DNA of 64,000 bases from Cheilinus undulatus (GCF_018320785.1 NC_054867.1:29825855-29889854), one strand, 5' to 3'; shown: positions 13,291-26,147, counted from the first letter of the stretch. A program made the numbers and translations. Notes: generated by a model from the sequence alone, not told the origin.

Positions 13291-15460
13291 CTAAAACATT
13301 CCCTCAAAAATTTCACATAATTAATTCCCCTTCATAACCCATAAGTGTTTTCAGCCTGACTTGTAGCTAATAAATAGTTAAGTAGTGAAGAGTTGTGAGA
13401 AAAACTACAAGACTACATTACCCACAAGGCTAGCTTTTTTAAAGGGAAAGGCTTTGTTACAAATGTTACACATAGCTATATCACATGCAATGATGAATGG
13501 CATGATGAAGATAAAAAATGTTTCCCTTTTGTTTGTTTGTTTTTCTTTTTCAAAGTCTGTCCAAGGAAAACTTAGGTTTACCCAGACTCTTTCCACTGAC
13601 TGATGACTGGACTGGGCTGCCAAATACCCAAAGTTTTTAAAAACTCCTTTCATGGCAAAGTCTTTGAAAAACAAAAAGTGAGGTTATTCCCCTAAAATGT
13701 TTTGTTTTCCACTCTTAGGAAACAAACTCAGTTGTGCCACCCAGGAGATAATTGTTAAACTCCTAATCCTGATAGAAAGCCGCTTCTCTGAGAGACCTCC
13801 TGCTGTGGGTTTTATTGAAGCCCTCCTTCTCCGTCCATCTCTCCTTTGATCAGGCATGAAGCAGAACCAACCTTGTGCAGTGACGACTTGCAGTGTGAAA
13901 ACTAGGCTAGCTTCGTGACTCTGGTTGGCCGTGGCCCAGAGAGCACCCAATTCACACACACCTTTCTCCAGGATAGGGTAGCTTGCGCTTCTGCAGGAAA
14001 CATTATTAAATATTCAGTCTCCTGCTTCCTGGCTTGGAGGGAAGGGAGGCTGGGGGCTAATTACTAAGCTTGGAGTGAATACGTGTCCTTGTGTTTGTGT
14101 GTATTATGCATGCGGTTTAGGGTTTGTTGTGGATTAGAGTGTGTCAGAAATGTGCAGAAGAAGCAGCGCTCTTGATCTGATTCATCTTGTGTTTACGCGA
14201 ACAGGGATGGGCTTTTCCAGAGACCTCAGTGCTTGTCAATAAGAGCTAATGAGGTAACATAACACTTAGGAAAAGCATTTTTAACAGTGCATCGGTGCCT
14301 TAATGACTCTGCTGCATTGTAAAATATGTTCAGTTGCATTCAGAGCATTAACGCACACTGTTCGAACATTCCCTGCACTCTTATTCTCTCTTCTTCTCTT
14401 TTGGCAGCTTCACAAGGATATTCATTTACAATTTCCCAATCATGAATTCACAGTAAGAACATTGCCTAACCAGGGAAACTCACACGTAATAGCTGCAGAG
14501 TGCAGACTGGGTTTGCCTCATTCCCACTGTGTAACAGATTTGTCACTCTGCTCAGTGTGGACTCAGTATCTCTGTGCTGAGATCACATCTCAATAATCTC
14601 CTCTCTGGCTCACCCCGGCTGATGTACTGCCGTCTTGGGTGGGAGGGGAAAGGTGAGTAGGAGGGAAAATTTGATGCAAAGAACAGGGTGGGAATGCTGG
14701 GGTTGTTCTTCGTACATAACACACCTCTATTCAGTATCATCTTATTCTGAATTCAGCATGAATCACTGGCAAGACTTTGGCCCGGTCAGAGCGTCAGGCG
14801 AGATTAGTCTCTATCTGATAAATGCAGTTTCCACTGGATGGTCCATTTTAGAGCTGAGGCTTAGATGCTAATGCCTCTTTGGTTATGTCTTTGTCTTTGA
14901 AAATATTGCTGCCTAAACAATTTCATTTTCTTGTGACCTCTAGAATTTGTTTTTAATTTAGTCTGTTAGAGGCTGGCTAACAATGCACATTGTCTCTGCC
15001 TCACAACTCCCATTTACTGACTTTAAACTAGACAAATCTTTACCATCTGATCCAAAACATGTGAGAACACAGACATAAGAAAGGTTTCAACATTATAATC
15101 CCTCAAACACACAAAATTTCACAGTGGATTTTACACACACAGGAAAAATGTAAAATAAACTTACAAGATAAAGCATGACTGAAGACCTAAGAATGACAGA
15201 AGAAACACAAACATGGGGGATGGCTGACATCCTCAACTGGCTGTTCAGGTTTGTGCTACAGTTGCAGCAAAAAAAAAAAAAAAACAAGGGAGAAGTTATA
15301 TTTATGCTCATGAGTTGTAAAAATATAATATGCTCGTTCTTGTTGGCTATTGATGGAACTCTCCTGGAGGTAGTCCAACCTGTAGTTTAATATTAAGACT
15401 CCAGATCAGAGAGGCTCCAGTGTGATAGGAAGCCATGGTGTAATTGTAATGACATCGCAG
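13291..15460. other. No gene seen; inferred kcnb1 intron 1
   Basis: No supported feature. Frames of up to 97 codons lack domains. A15-A16 run near 15270. Confidence 0.5.
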
Positions 15461-15468
15461 GCTTGATG

Positions 15469-16199
15469 TAGTGCTGTAGTAAAGACCACGCTGAGTTGAG
15501 ACAAGACCAAGACCATGAAAATCCATTTTTAATCATCACAAGTTGAACGGTAAGAGTACTCTCTCTTTAATTTGAGATTTCTTTAAGATAAATTTGACAG
15601 CAAAAACAAGGTGTCTGCTATTCTGTTTCAAAGCACCACAAAGCAAAAATTTCAAATCTTAGCACATTTGTTCAACTAAGTCCATGTCAAAAATAAATTC
15701 TTGTATGTATGAAAAAGCCACTAACAAATATCTGAAAATGTTATGTTTTATCTAGATTTTTCAGTTGGATGAAGCCTAAGATACGTGTTAAGAGGAATTT
15801 CTGACTAGAAATAAGATGTACTGGTTTGTTAAGGTCATCTGAGTTTTTGCAGGGGTCACATAAGGCACTTAAATAGATTTCTAAGACGGTATAACAATCA
15901 GCGACCTAACGGGAGCTGTTTTTTTTTTTTTTAAGTCAAATTACAACATTTATTAATCAGGAACAGTTCAACTAAATAGTCAAAAATCTGAGCTAACCAC
16001 CATGGGAAAAGAAGCTATTTGTTGTTTGAACAAGGGCTTCTCCAAATTATCACTTTAATGACATCAGAATAGCACATCAGTGGTGATCATGACTGGTCTT
16101 TATGGAAAATCACGAGTCAGAGACAAGGCCAAGACATTCAAAACATGGTCTATAGACTGGTCTTCATGACCAAGCCTGTTCTTGAGTACTGCAGCACTA
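15469..16199. mobile_element. Non-autonomous hAT-type element, 731 bp
   Basis: The ends tagtgctgtagta and tactgcagcacta are inverted repeats. Flanks gcttgatg (15461-15468) and gcttgaag (16200-16207) are an 8-bp target-site duplication with one mismatch. The interior has paired words around gaccaagacc/ggtcttcatgacc near the two ends, a poly-T run at 15920, and no coding capacity. Confidence 0.8.
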
Positions 16200-16570
16200 G
16201 CTTGAAGGTTATTAGGACAAATAGTTGGTTGTGACAAGCCTCAAATTAGTTCATACCGGCAAATCACTGAGGGGGCTAATCTAAAATCGGGCTTAAAATC
16301 AGCCAGCGTGTAGCCAGTCTTACTTGTATACACTTTCTACAGTCTGTGGTGCCTCCTCGCGGGTGAGAATGTCTGCTGAATTGAATACTCACGGTGGCAA
16401 AGCGCTCATGGAGTGATTTTGCTCTGCTTTTCCACTGAAATCAATGGCCGGATCACAGGCAAGAAAACACTTCATCTCATCATGAACAAATTCTACACAG
16501 GACTGAACACCGCCGTAATTCCGCCATTGAATCAACTTCTCACTGAGCTGAGATACGGAAGCTACAGCGG

Positions 16571-16632
16571 CCAATAGGAACGCTCCCTCTGACCTGAGCC
16601 TGATTGGCTGCAAGTACTAGCCTCCTCATTGG
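16571..16632. promoter_or_regulatory. Cluster of three CCAAT boxes
   Basis: CCAAT at 16571-16575 and inverted ATTGG at 16603-16607 and 16628-16632 lie within 62 bp in a stretch somewhat richer in CpG than its surroundings. It looks promoter-like but has no adjacent exon and may belong to a transposon. Confidence 0.25.
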
Positions 16633-16924
16633 CTGGGGCACCCCCGTCCCTTGCTTGTTTTCTCAAGTAAGATAGCAGCGCCATGACCCGGTGAAGCCAG
16701 AAAATTAAAAAGTACGACATTAACTTTAAACTGTCATCAACTTTGTGTTTGTTTAGTTCCTTACCAGAGAGTGTTGAGTTGACAGAAGAAGACAAAAGTA
16801 TAACTATGGTACTCTAATCTTGTCTTAAAAATGTAAAGGTGATATTCATACTGGTGTAAGTAAATAGTTTGATTAAATTTACCATATTTTTCCAATTTTT
16901 GCTAAGCAAGATTTTGTGAGAAAG

Positions 16925-17033
16925 GAATTAAACGCCTGTTCCAAATAGCCGCCTGGTCCCTAATAAACGCCTGGTCTGCTCAGTGATTGAGACAAATAAA
17001 CGCCCGGGCTATTATTTGGTGTTTTACGGTATG
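16925..17033. repeat. Transposon-end-like repeat with three aaacgcc units
   Basis: attaaacgcctgttcc, aataaacgcctggtctg and aataaacgcccgggct recur within 85 bp, ending ttttacggta. I recall this as a fish transposon terminus, but the partner end was not found, so type and limits are open. Confidence 0.4.
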
Positions 17034-20000
17034 CAGCTTTCAGATCTTGTATTCTAAAGCTAACTAGCTTCTTTAGCTAACGTTAGCTGGATTTATTTTG
17101 TTAAAAACGTATCTCTTGTTGTCCAGCAGGTTTCAAAGAGGAATTCTGTAAAAGGTCTGCTACAATTATTTGGCCAAGCTAACAGCTAAATTCAAGGCCA
17201 TAGTGAAAGGACAAGACAAAGTGTAGCTTTTTCATGTCAGAGATAGTAATATTGGTGCATTAGTGGCACTAGAGAGTTGTCAAGTATTACCATTATCTAA
17301 GAAGGCTTTTCTTTTTTTATCAGTAATAGTGACTCTACTTTAGGTCATTATTTGATTGTTTCAATCCATCACTTAAGTCTCATGGGTCCTGATGGGAGGT
17401 AATTTCAGGGGCAGCTTGGCTAGAGGTAAAATGTTTCGTCTGCCCTTTAATTTCTTCTCACAGCTGAGCAATTTGGCTCCTGAAGATGAAATGTCTCTTC
17501 TGGCATTCTTCCTGCACTCTCTACTTTTAGTCCTTCTGTAGGCCACTAAAGGTGTGCAAACATTCACATGTCAGGATTAATTAAAGCTTACGGACACTGA
17601 CTGGTACCAGAGAATAATCCTGCTCACCACTGGCCTGGGACACAGCCTCCACAGTGACCTTGTGTTGGATTTCACACCGACTGTGGGACAGGAATAATAG
17701 GTGTGGCACACCCACACCTACAACTGTGCAGCCTTGTTAATCCTCCACACTGTGACCAAACCTTATTGTACTCAGCAGATTATCATCATTAGTAGCTCCA
17801 GAGGTCTCCCACAGTCTGTCAGACAGTCTTGATGACTATGCATTGTGTGCTTTCTGAAACTAGATGTACATTCTTAATTTCTGGCAGCCCTGGGCATTAA
17901 GGATTGAAGCAAAGAGGAAATGGAGAGTGGGGTTGGTAGAAGACAAGAGTGGCAGGGGTTTTAAAAATGTATAAATACAATCTCAAACTCTTCCCCCTGC
18001 TTCACTGTCTCTCTCTGCAAATCAAGACTTGAAGGGAGAAAAAAAACTTCCACTCAAGAGATCACATTAGCTGTGACCCTATTTCTTTGAAATGCTGACA
18101 TGACATTTCATGAATACTTTGGAGGAAGTATTCAGAAAGTTAAATGGGCCATGAACTAATATCATCAGAAATTGCTTTTGCTAGTTGGGATATCTCAAAT
18201 GCAATTTTGTATCACAAGTGGAGCCGCAGCAGTTTGACATGTTGTTGATTTTCTAATGGGTTTGACCCTCTTGCTCTGACATCATTAAAGCCCCTTTTCA
18301 CTTTGTAGGAGTGTTTTCACTTTTCAGCATATTTCAGGGTTAGGGGAATGCCAGATTTATCCTCAGTTGTTGTTTAAGTTAATATTCGCCAATTTATTTG
18401 CGAATATTACTCTTTGAAGTGATAGTATCTTGTGCATGCCATGAAGTTTTGTCCAAGATTACTTCTTCTTGTGTTATGAGCCTAAATAGTGATGCAAACA
18501 ACAGGTTAAACAACAGGTTCAAGTTAATGAGAGGGACCCTACAGACACACAACAGATGGCTTCAGAGCTTGCATATTGACTGAAGTCTTTTAATCTTTCA
18601 GTCATTTCCATCAAAGCAGTGATGATGTGATCAAACATTTTCAGCTTGTTGAAGAACTGAAGAGGAAATTAGTCTAAAGGAATATTACATACTTCACTGG
18701 CATGTACATTTTTATAAGTCTTTCATACTTTTGGTTCTGTTCCCTCACTTACACGCCCACAAACTTAATGAAGCTGGCTGCGTTTCAAAGAAATCTAACC
18801 ATCCAAAAAGAGGATAAAAGTTCTTTGCTGCACTGCACAGCCAGTTATTTCAGTTCAATCCAATCAGCAGGTGTTGTTGAAAAGGAAGCCACTGCAGAAG
18901 TGCTAAAACTGTTGTTCTTTGAGTGTCCACTTAAGGCTGGCTCTTACAAGTCCCATTAGCACCCATGTTAAAATGTCCTTTTGACAGCAGTAATAAACAT
19001 GCTTGCAGCCTGGGGGAGAAATTTTTCAAAACTCATCTGTTCTGATTATATTAAGCTAGATATACAGAAAGCTGGGCATAGTTGGGGGCACAGCTAATTA
19101 GACTGACAGGTGGGTGCATTGTAGCTGTTAGCCAACAGGCTTTAAGCCAACTCCAGGTCTTTGCCTGTGTCTGGGTTGGCCAAAAGAGAGTTTGAGATTG
19201 CATTCCCAATATTGTAACCACCAATGGTGGGCTTTAAAACTTTGTTTTAGACACCAGTGGTTGATGTCACTAAGACTACTTTTACGGTTTACACTGTCAG
19301 TAATAAAGCACTAGTATCAACGTGCTTTCAGTGATAATGCTATGCTGTGCTAAAGCTGATTCTTGACAAATTTTGGCAACCATGTCCAACTTCTTTATAA
19401 CCATTTAGTTTATTAGCATTTGCCTCAAAGTTCTGCTGAGGGTGATATAAATGTTGCCAACTTTACAGTAAGCTGTCAATAATGATAACTGGACATGCTA
19501 AAATGCTTGCCAACTAATTAGGATAAATGAAAAGTCATAAGATACCCAAGGTTTTACCACCCTATATGATGAGCTGGGAGGTAACATTATGAATGACTCT
19601 TTTCCAAATCTTGGACAGGTGGGCAACTGGACTTGATTAAGGTTCTTGAAGTGGAAGTGTCATCGCTTGGGGTCACTGAATCTGTACAAAACTTCCTGTT
19701 AGAGATGCACTGATACCATTATTAGTATTTAAGTACATCAAGTACTTGTACTCATACTCATACAATATTGAAGATATTGACTTTGTTATCATCTGACAGC
19801 ATGATGTTAGCCTCTCATTATGTGATTGGGATGTTAAAGTTGATGCCAAAGCTGAGGTTTGGTGACATAAATGAGAATGACAAAAGGAGGGCAGAATGGA
19901 AACTATGAACTGCTAAATTTACAATAGAAGGGATTAGAAGCATTTGATGAAATTAAAACAAACTTTCAGAAGTAATTCTAAGAACTCTAATGGTGTGAAG

Positions 20001-20139
20001 TATTGATATTTGTACTCATGTGTGTAATACTTGTGCTTGGTCTGAAAAAAGTGGTGCTTGTGCATTCATATTTCCTGTTATGCATAAAAAACAAACAGTA
20101 TATATTTTTCAACATTCTGTTGTCTTCTGTGTTTTCCAG
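17034..20139 (+). other. 3' end of the kcnb1 intron
   Basis: Ends in the acceptor at 20131-20139. Near 19700-19765, tagagatgcactgataccatt followed by tactcatactcatac resembles a worn hAT end, but no partner end was found. Confidence 0.6.
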
Positions 20140-21981
20140 ATCCTGGCAATTATCTCTATCCTCTTCATCGTGTTGTCTACCATTGCCTTGTCTCTGAACA
20201 CCCTTCCAGAGCTGCAGGACACAGATGAGTTTGGCCAAACCACAGACAACCCACAACTGGCCCACGTTGAAGCAGTGTGCATCGCCTGGTTTACCATGGA
20301 GTACCTGCTTCGCTTCCTTTCCTCCCCCAACAAGTGGAAGTTTTTCAAAGGTCCTCTGAATATAATAGACCTGCTGGCCATCCTGCCCTACTACGTCACC
20401 ATCTTCCTGACGGAATCGAACAAGAGTGTGCTCCAGTTTCAGAACGTCCGGCGAGTGGTCCAGATCTTCCGGATCATGCGGATCTTGCGTATCCTGAAGC
20501 TGGCCCGTCACTCCACAGGTCTTCAGTCTCTAGGATTCACTCTTAGGAGGAGTTACAATGAACTAGGTCTGCTAATCCTTTTCCTGGCCATGGGCATCAT
20601 GATATTCTCCAGTCTGGTGTTCTTTGCAGAAAAGGATGAAGAGGACACCAAGTTCAAAAGCATTCCAGCTTCTTTCTGGTGGGCTACCATTACAATGACA
20701 ACAGTTGGTTATGGGGATATCTACCCAAAAACTCTGCTGGGTAAGATAGTTGGAGGATTGTGTTGCATTGCTGGAGTGTTGGTGATAGCCCTGCCTATCC
20801 CCATTATTGTAAATAACTTCTCTGAGTTTTACAAGGAGCAGAAGCGGCAGGAGAAAGCCATCAAAAGGAGGGAGGCTCTGGAGAGAGCTAAAAGGAATGG
20901 TAGCATTGTCTCAATGAACATTAAAGACACATTAGGTGGAAATATAGAGCTTCTGGATGTATTAGTAGAGGAAGCAACTGTGAAGAAAGATAAAGTGCAT
21001 GATAATCATGTGTCTCCTGCTCAGCCCAAAGGTTCATCCAAACTAAAGCCACAGATGAACCCTAGTAGTCCGACAAAGACTATTGAACCAAGCTACCAAG
21101 AGCAGGCCAAGCCCTTAAGAAGCCCACAGCATCTCAGTGCACAGAAACTGGAGGAGACGTACAACAAGATGGCCAAGACCCAGTCCCAACCCAGCCTCAA
21201 CAGCAAGGAAAAGGTGGCGCAGGCCAAAGCAGCAAGGCAGAGAACTGAAATTGAGATGGGAAGTATTCCTGCAGAGGCCAACTTCAACCCATCAGAGGCA
21301 GTCGCAGAAATGAGGAGCATGTCTAGCATCGACAGCTTCATCAGCTGTGCCACAGACTTTCCAGAGGGCTCACGCTATTCCCAGAGCCCCATCAGCAACA
21401 TGCTAGGGAAGGTCAGCACCAACCCCAGCCTGGAACCCACCTTAGAGAACGAGCACGAAGGATCCCAGGGCAATAATACCCCCCTGACAGGACACAGCAC
21501 CAAGTCCAGCCCGTACCCTGACAGCCCCAGGGGTCTGCGCTTCAAAAACCCGCTCAAAAGCCACTCACTCAAGGTCAACTTCAGAGCGAGGGAGGATGCA
21601 GGGACAGGGGTGCTTTCAGACAGCTCATCAGTGCAGAGCCCCGAGGCGTCCATCTACACTACTGCCAGCAGCAGGACGCCGAGCAAGAGCCCGGAAAATC
21701 TACCGTTGAGCATCTTCACATTCCACGATTCATCCATCAATAAATTCATTGATGCAGACACAGACGAGGAGGAGCACCTGCACGATGGCTCAGGCACCAA
21801 CCCAGCCCAGAGACTCTTGGAAAAAGCCAGCCCTAAGTTTGGCTATCATGCAGGGTCCAACCACACTGAGGGGCTGCAGAGGAAGCTTGGGAACAGCACA
21901 CTGCCAATGCAAGGGCAGGAGAACCACGTGGCTCAGGAACTACTGCCACTTCAGGGAGAGAAGAGTCACTATAACGCTTAG
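20140..21981 (+). CDS. kcnb1: kcnb1 (Kv2.1 voltage-gated K+ channel), last coding exon
   Basis: Pore-forming alpha subunit of the Kv2.1 delayed-rectifier potassium channel, a plasma-membrane tetramer. The exon opens after a pyrimidine-rich acceptor (gttttccag) in phase 0 and gives 613 residues to a TAG. In order: S1 (from ILAIIS), S2, S3 ([12 protein letters not shown]), an arginine-rich S4 ([17 protein letters not shown]), S5, the pore helix with filter TVGYGD (20701-20718), and S6 with PIPIIV. The long cytoplasmic tail carries the clustering (PRC) motif [15 protein letters not shown] at 21316-21360; in mammals its phosphorylated form binds VAP proteins at ER-plasma membrane contacts. [22 protein letters not shown] and [10 protein letters not shown] match Kv2.1 rather than Kv2.2. 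The N-terminal T1 tetramerisation domain belongs to an upstream exon outside the window, so the upstream intron is at least 20.1 kb. No frameshift or lost key residue is seen. Confidence 0.96.
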   Translation: MLAIISILFIVLSTIALSLNTLPELQDTDEFGQTTDNPQLAHVEAVCIAWFTMEYLLRFLSSPNKWKFFKGPLNIIDLLAILPYYVTIFLTESNKSVLQFQNVRRVVQIFRIMRILRILKLARHSTGLQSLGFTLRRSYNELGLLILFLAMGIMIFSSLVFFAEKDEEDTKFKSIPASFWWATITMTTVGYGDIYPKTLLGKIVGGLCCIAGVLVIALPIPIIVNNFSEFYKEQKRQEKAIKRREALERAKRNGSIVSMNIKDTLGGNIELLDVLVEEATVKKDKVHDNHVSPAQPKGSSKLKPQMNPSSPTKTIEPSYQEQAKPLRSPQHLSAQKLEETYNKMAKTQSQPSLNSKEKVAQAKAARQRTEIEMGSIPAEANFNPSEAVAEMRSMSSIDSFISCATDFPEGSRYSQSPISNMLGKVSTNPSLEPTLENEHEGSQGNNTPLTGHSTKSSPYPDSPRGLRFKNPLKSHSLKVNFRAREDAGTGVLSDSSSVQSPEASIYTTASSRTPSKSPENLPLSIFTFHDSSINKFIDADTDEEEHLHDGSGTNPAQRLLEKASPKFGYHAGSNHTEGLQRKLGNSTLPMQGQENHVAQELLPLQGEKSHYNA

Positions 21982-23250
21982 AGGAGGAGAAAGCAGGAAG
22001 GAGTATGAAGCACAGCAAACAGAACTTAAGGAACAAGAAAGGCATTGAAAACATCTGCTCCCCTATTAAAAACTCCTGGATTTATCCGAGGAGCCTGATC
22101 AAAGATGTTTAAAATGGCAAAGAATGCTATTTATACATTTGTTTCTGCCCTGATTATCATCCAATAATAACAGCCTAGTTGTAAGAGTATATCATTTTTA
22201 TAAGCAAAAAAACTATTTTTGACATCCCTGGATACCATTTTAATGCCTCTATAGCAAAATCTGTCAATTCAGTAGCAACCCACAGAGGGCATTGTAGTTC
22301 AAAGGGGCAATATACATTTTTCTTGTGTTTTAAAGTTGAAAAACATGAAAAGGGCAGCGCTGTGTTGAGGAAATGTACAGTTTGCTCCCTTTAACTCTTT
22401 TCCTCAAAACTGGCCTTAGTTTCATTTCTATCTGTGTTGGTAAGAGAGAGAAAGAGATGTCCGTAGACAGCGCATCTAAACAAATGTGTGCATAGGTTGT
22501 CTTTCATTTGTTATGTAGCATTCTTAGTCTCTTGTCTTAAGCGTGAACTGAAGGAGGATCAAGCATTTCAGTCTTTTAAGTGTTGATATTTTATACTGCA
22601 CAGAAACACAAAGAGACACTGTGAGGCTGCATCTGTTCTGTCTTGTTACTGTTGTGCCCGACTGCTGGCAAGAGTGAGCACCTTAACGTGATGATCATTT
22701 TTTATTTTCTCCACAGACGTCAAGGAAGTCTTCATTTTCGTTTGTGTACTTGTTGGTTTTAACCATACTGAGTCAACAAAAGGTCTTGTGGAAGCTCAAA
22801 ATGTTCTCAGAGGTGTTCCTAAGGAGTCGTCATTCCTATTGTAGCTGATGATCTTTGTATTATATCACAGTGCATCATTATGGCTGGAAAGACAGCACTG
22901 GAAATCAGAGATTTTCTGTGCTGAACCTCCAGTTTGAGTGTAGATACTGTACATGGATAACTACAGCAGTAGAGAATAACAGAAAATAACACATGTATTG
23001 TACAAGGTAAAGAATCCAAATAATTTATATTTTTATGATATTTTCTAAAAGAATGGACCTGTAGAAAAATATATTGTGCTAATCTGTTAGTTTTGCATTT
23101 CAATATTAAGTACCGCATTATTTTGAAAGGGTTGCATTTATTAGATGATATGCTCTAGTAGATAAATTTGTATTGTTTGCTACTTTCTACCCGTAAACGT
23201 CTGTTCCTCTTTCCTTTGTGTAATGTGAAGAACCAAAGAACCGTTCTTTC
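21982..23250 (+). other. kcnb1: kcnb1 3' UTR (extent uncertain)
   Basis: No coding signal after the TAG. An ATTAAA lies only about 80 nt on (22064); the next canonical AATAAA is at 23609-23614, so the 3' end is undetermined. Confidence 0.5.
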
Positions 23251-25224
23251 TGATGATGGTACACTTTATTGTTTAACTCAAGATGTTCGAAACGAAAGCA
23301 TTCCTTTTTCTTAACAGCAGAGTCAGACGTACTTCAGGGAGCCATACTTGCTCATTTGGTACAAACATGTAAGCTGGGGGATTGCACAGATGCCAGGATC
23401 GGCCTGTGAAGAAGAAGAAAGCTGATTACATGGATGAAAAGAGAGGGAAAACAAGAAAAACGAAGAGACATCACAGCAGCACTTTATTTAACATTCATTT
23501 AAAACATTAATTTGATTATTTACACATTGTGGATCTTGGCAAGTGGTTCTTTGCTTCCAGACATCCAAAACATTATGCTCCCATGAGTTGGCATGACGTC
23601 TCCTACAAAATAAAAGCCACCTCAGAACAATGTACAGCTTGCCTCTCGGGCACATTAACAGCATGGAGGCACCTATAGGCCACTATATTCTGCATTCTGC
23701 CTCTCTGTCAACACCCAAATCTAACATATGACCAATGTGGGTGTTCATCTGGTGCTCTCATTCATCAGGCTAGCATGTTTTTTTAAACATATCTAAATTC
23801 ACCACATATCATGCGAGCATGCTATAATTATCAGCTTTAGTAGTGAATCTTTATGCTTAAAGAACTTACTTTGTTGTCTTTTTTTGATCATTAGACCTAA
23901 ATAAGTTAGATATTCTGTGCCTTTGCTTTAAATAGACGCCTGACATGCACACTTAATCTGCCGCCATGTCTTTTCTGAAGATAATTCAACACCCTGCACA
24001 TCATGAAACAAAGCACATACATATCCACACCTCTCTTTCTATGTCTTTCCTCAACACTAGTACAAGCTCCTGCAAGGACTTTTCAGGTTGTGTTGATTTT
24101 GGTGCCTCCTGTGGACAAACCAGGATGATGTATTTAATTTTTTTGATTGTCTTCTGTGTTGGTGGTGTTTAGTCTAACATGCAATATACAACGAATCTCG
24201 GGCAATGAAATATTTTTAAAGGCTGTTTCTGCATTGAACTGTATATCACCTAGTCTGAAAACCTACAACAGAGGGGACAGTCTTATAAAATAACTACACA
24301 TAAATAAGCAATCAGTGGTATGGTCTTGTCTGTTTTAGTACCTCACGAAGAAGCAGCTGAGATCTCACAATTTGGCCAATGTGTATGAAGACAGAATCCG
24401 TAAAGACTAGAGTGAGATATAGTTTTGACATCTGTTGCCCTGGTGTTACAGGCCACACTCACACTAAAACAATCCACCGCAAACAGCTTGGTTTTTCTAT
24501 GTCAGTTTCAAAAAGGTTCCACATTCAAATGATGTTTTGATAGCAACAGGTGTGCACAAATGACTAAAAAATCTGTAGTACACATACCAGGCCAGTAGCT
24601 GCCATTGTGACTTTATAATGAAACAACATGCACACACAGATTTTATTTCACTCAGTGGTAACTGTAATGTATATGTGCACAAAGCTAACTTGCACATATC
24701 TATTGACTGGAAACTCATGGACTCACCTCCTGGTGGGCAAGAAAGGCATCCTACAGTGTACACCGTAGACAAGTGGATGGTCTCAGGAGCCACCTGTTTT
24801 AGCCCACATGTTTTAAGTGGTTATACTTTAATTTTATATATATATAAGGCAGTTGTTTAACAGAATGTATTTACCAATTTTGAGGTAAGCCTGACTTGTA
24901 CTTCTTAATAATGCCACCAGAAAGAGAAAACTCAGAGAGGAGAACGTAACATATTGAGGTTGCAAGACACTCAGCTGTTCTTCAGGGAATAGAGCTGAAC
25001 AAACTTGTCCTGATCTTGACATGGAATATTGTGTCAACCTGATCAAAATATGACTACCTTTTTACAAAAATTACCAAGAAAGTCTGGCTGCAGACTGTTC
25101 ATCTAGATGCTGTATATCTCAGAACAGAAGTGATGGAATTTGCCGGTTCAACATTCCAGTGATAGATTACAAAAAAAAAAAAAAAAAAAAACAGAAAAAG
25201 GAGAAGTAGAAGTGTTACAGGCTC

Positions 25225-25665
25225 ACTTTAGCTATGTTAGCTTTAGCTAAAGTTAACATAGCTATGCTTGCTACCTAATTAAAATCACAACGTAAGCCAG
25301 TAGCTAAAGCTCACTTAGCTATGTAGATAACATATGTATATTATGTAGCTGCATTGTGAGCTTAGTGCCAGCTGTGTAGCTATCTAGCTCTGTTATCTAC
25401 ATAGCTTATGCAGAAATATTACTACATAAGCCAGTGTAGCTAAGATAGTTTTAGCCTTGTGAGCTTTAGCAACATAGCAATGCTGGCTAGGTAATTAAGG
25501 TTAGGGCATAAGCCAATGTAGCTTAAGCTAACTTGGCTATGTAGATAACATGTTGTGCAGCAGCTTTGTCTAGCTTCATTTGCTATGTAGCTACATTAGC
25601 TAAATAGCTCTATTATCTATGTAGCTTATGCAACTAACAAAACTGTGTGAGCTACATGAGCTATG
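25225..25665. repeat. GCTA-rich tandem duplication, unit about 218 bp
   Basis: Landmarks recur at 216-220 bp: acttagctatgtagataaca (25313) and acttggctatgtagataaca (25531); catagctatgcttgct (25257) and catagcaatgctggct (25473); gctctgttatctacatagct (25387) and gctctattatctatgtagct (25607). The unit itself is built of short palindromic words (tagcta, agctatgtag). Just upstream is an A20 run near 25172. Confidence 0.75.
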
Positions 25666-25907
25666 TGAGCCCAGCTTGCTGTGTTAGAATGTTTACATGG
25701 AGGACCAGCTTAGCAAAAGTTTAACCTGATTTTATTCCAAAAGTTTTAGCGCATATTTCCATTCTGAGACATATGGCGTCACAGAGTAACGCTGTCAGAG
25801 TGTGGCTGAGAGTGGCTGTCAGAGATGTACGGTCTACAGCCAGACCCCTCTCAATATTACTGCCCCAGAACACTGACTGAAAGTGACTGCTGACATTAAT
25901 CCTTATA

Positions 25908-26135
25908 CATCCACCCATCCATTTTCTATATTGCTTATCCCTTTCAGGGTTGCGGGGGGCTGGAGCCTACCCCAGCTATCGGGGTAGGGGCGAGAGGCGG
26001 GATACACCCTGGACTGATCGACAGTCAATAGCAGGGCTGACATATTGAGACAGACGACCAGGCAAACTCACACCTATGGCCAATTAAGAGTCAAAAATTA
26101 ACCTAATGAGGTTTGGTGTTGGGAGGAAGCCAGAG
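25908..26135 (-). mobile_element. 5'-truncated LINE-type retroposon with 12-bp target duplication
   Basis: The sequence from catccacccatccattttct through ggggctggagcctacccc to gggaggaagccagag is a 3' tail found throughout fish genomes, here in minus orientation with its GGATG-type tail at the left. It is bounded by perfect duplications ttaatccttata (25896-25907 and 26136-26147), showing target-primed insertion. About 228 bp remain; LINE family not named. Confidence 0.8.
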
Positions 26136-26147
26136 TTAATCCTTATA

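Noticed and set aside
20020-20139. Upstream ATG in frame with the kcnb1 exon
   Set aside because: Those 40 codons are intron: a good acceptor ends at 20139 and Kv2.1 homology begins exactly after it.
19987-20511. 174-codon frame antisense to kcnb1
   Set aside because: Shadow of the strongly conserved kcnb1 exon and running into its intron; no independent features.
20140-21981. Identification as kcnb2 (Kv2.2)
   Set aside because: Tail motifs [18 protein letters not shown] and the ADTDEEE block follow Kv2.1; Kv2.2 has SFTSCATDF and lacks the others.
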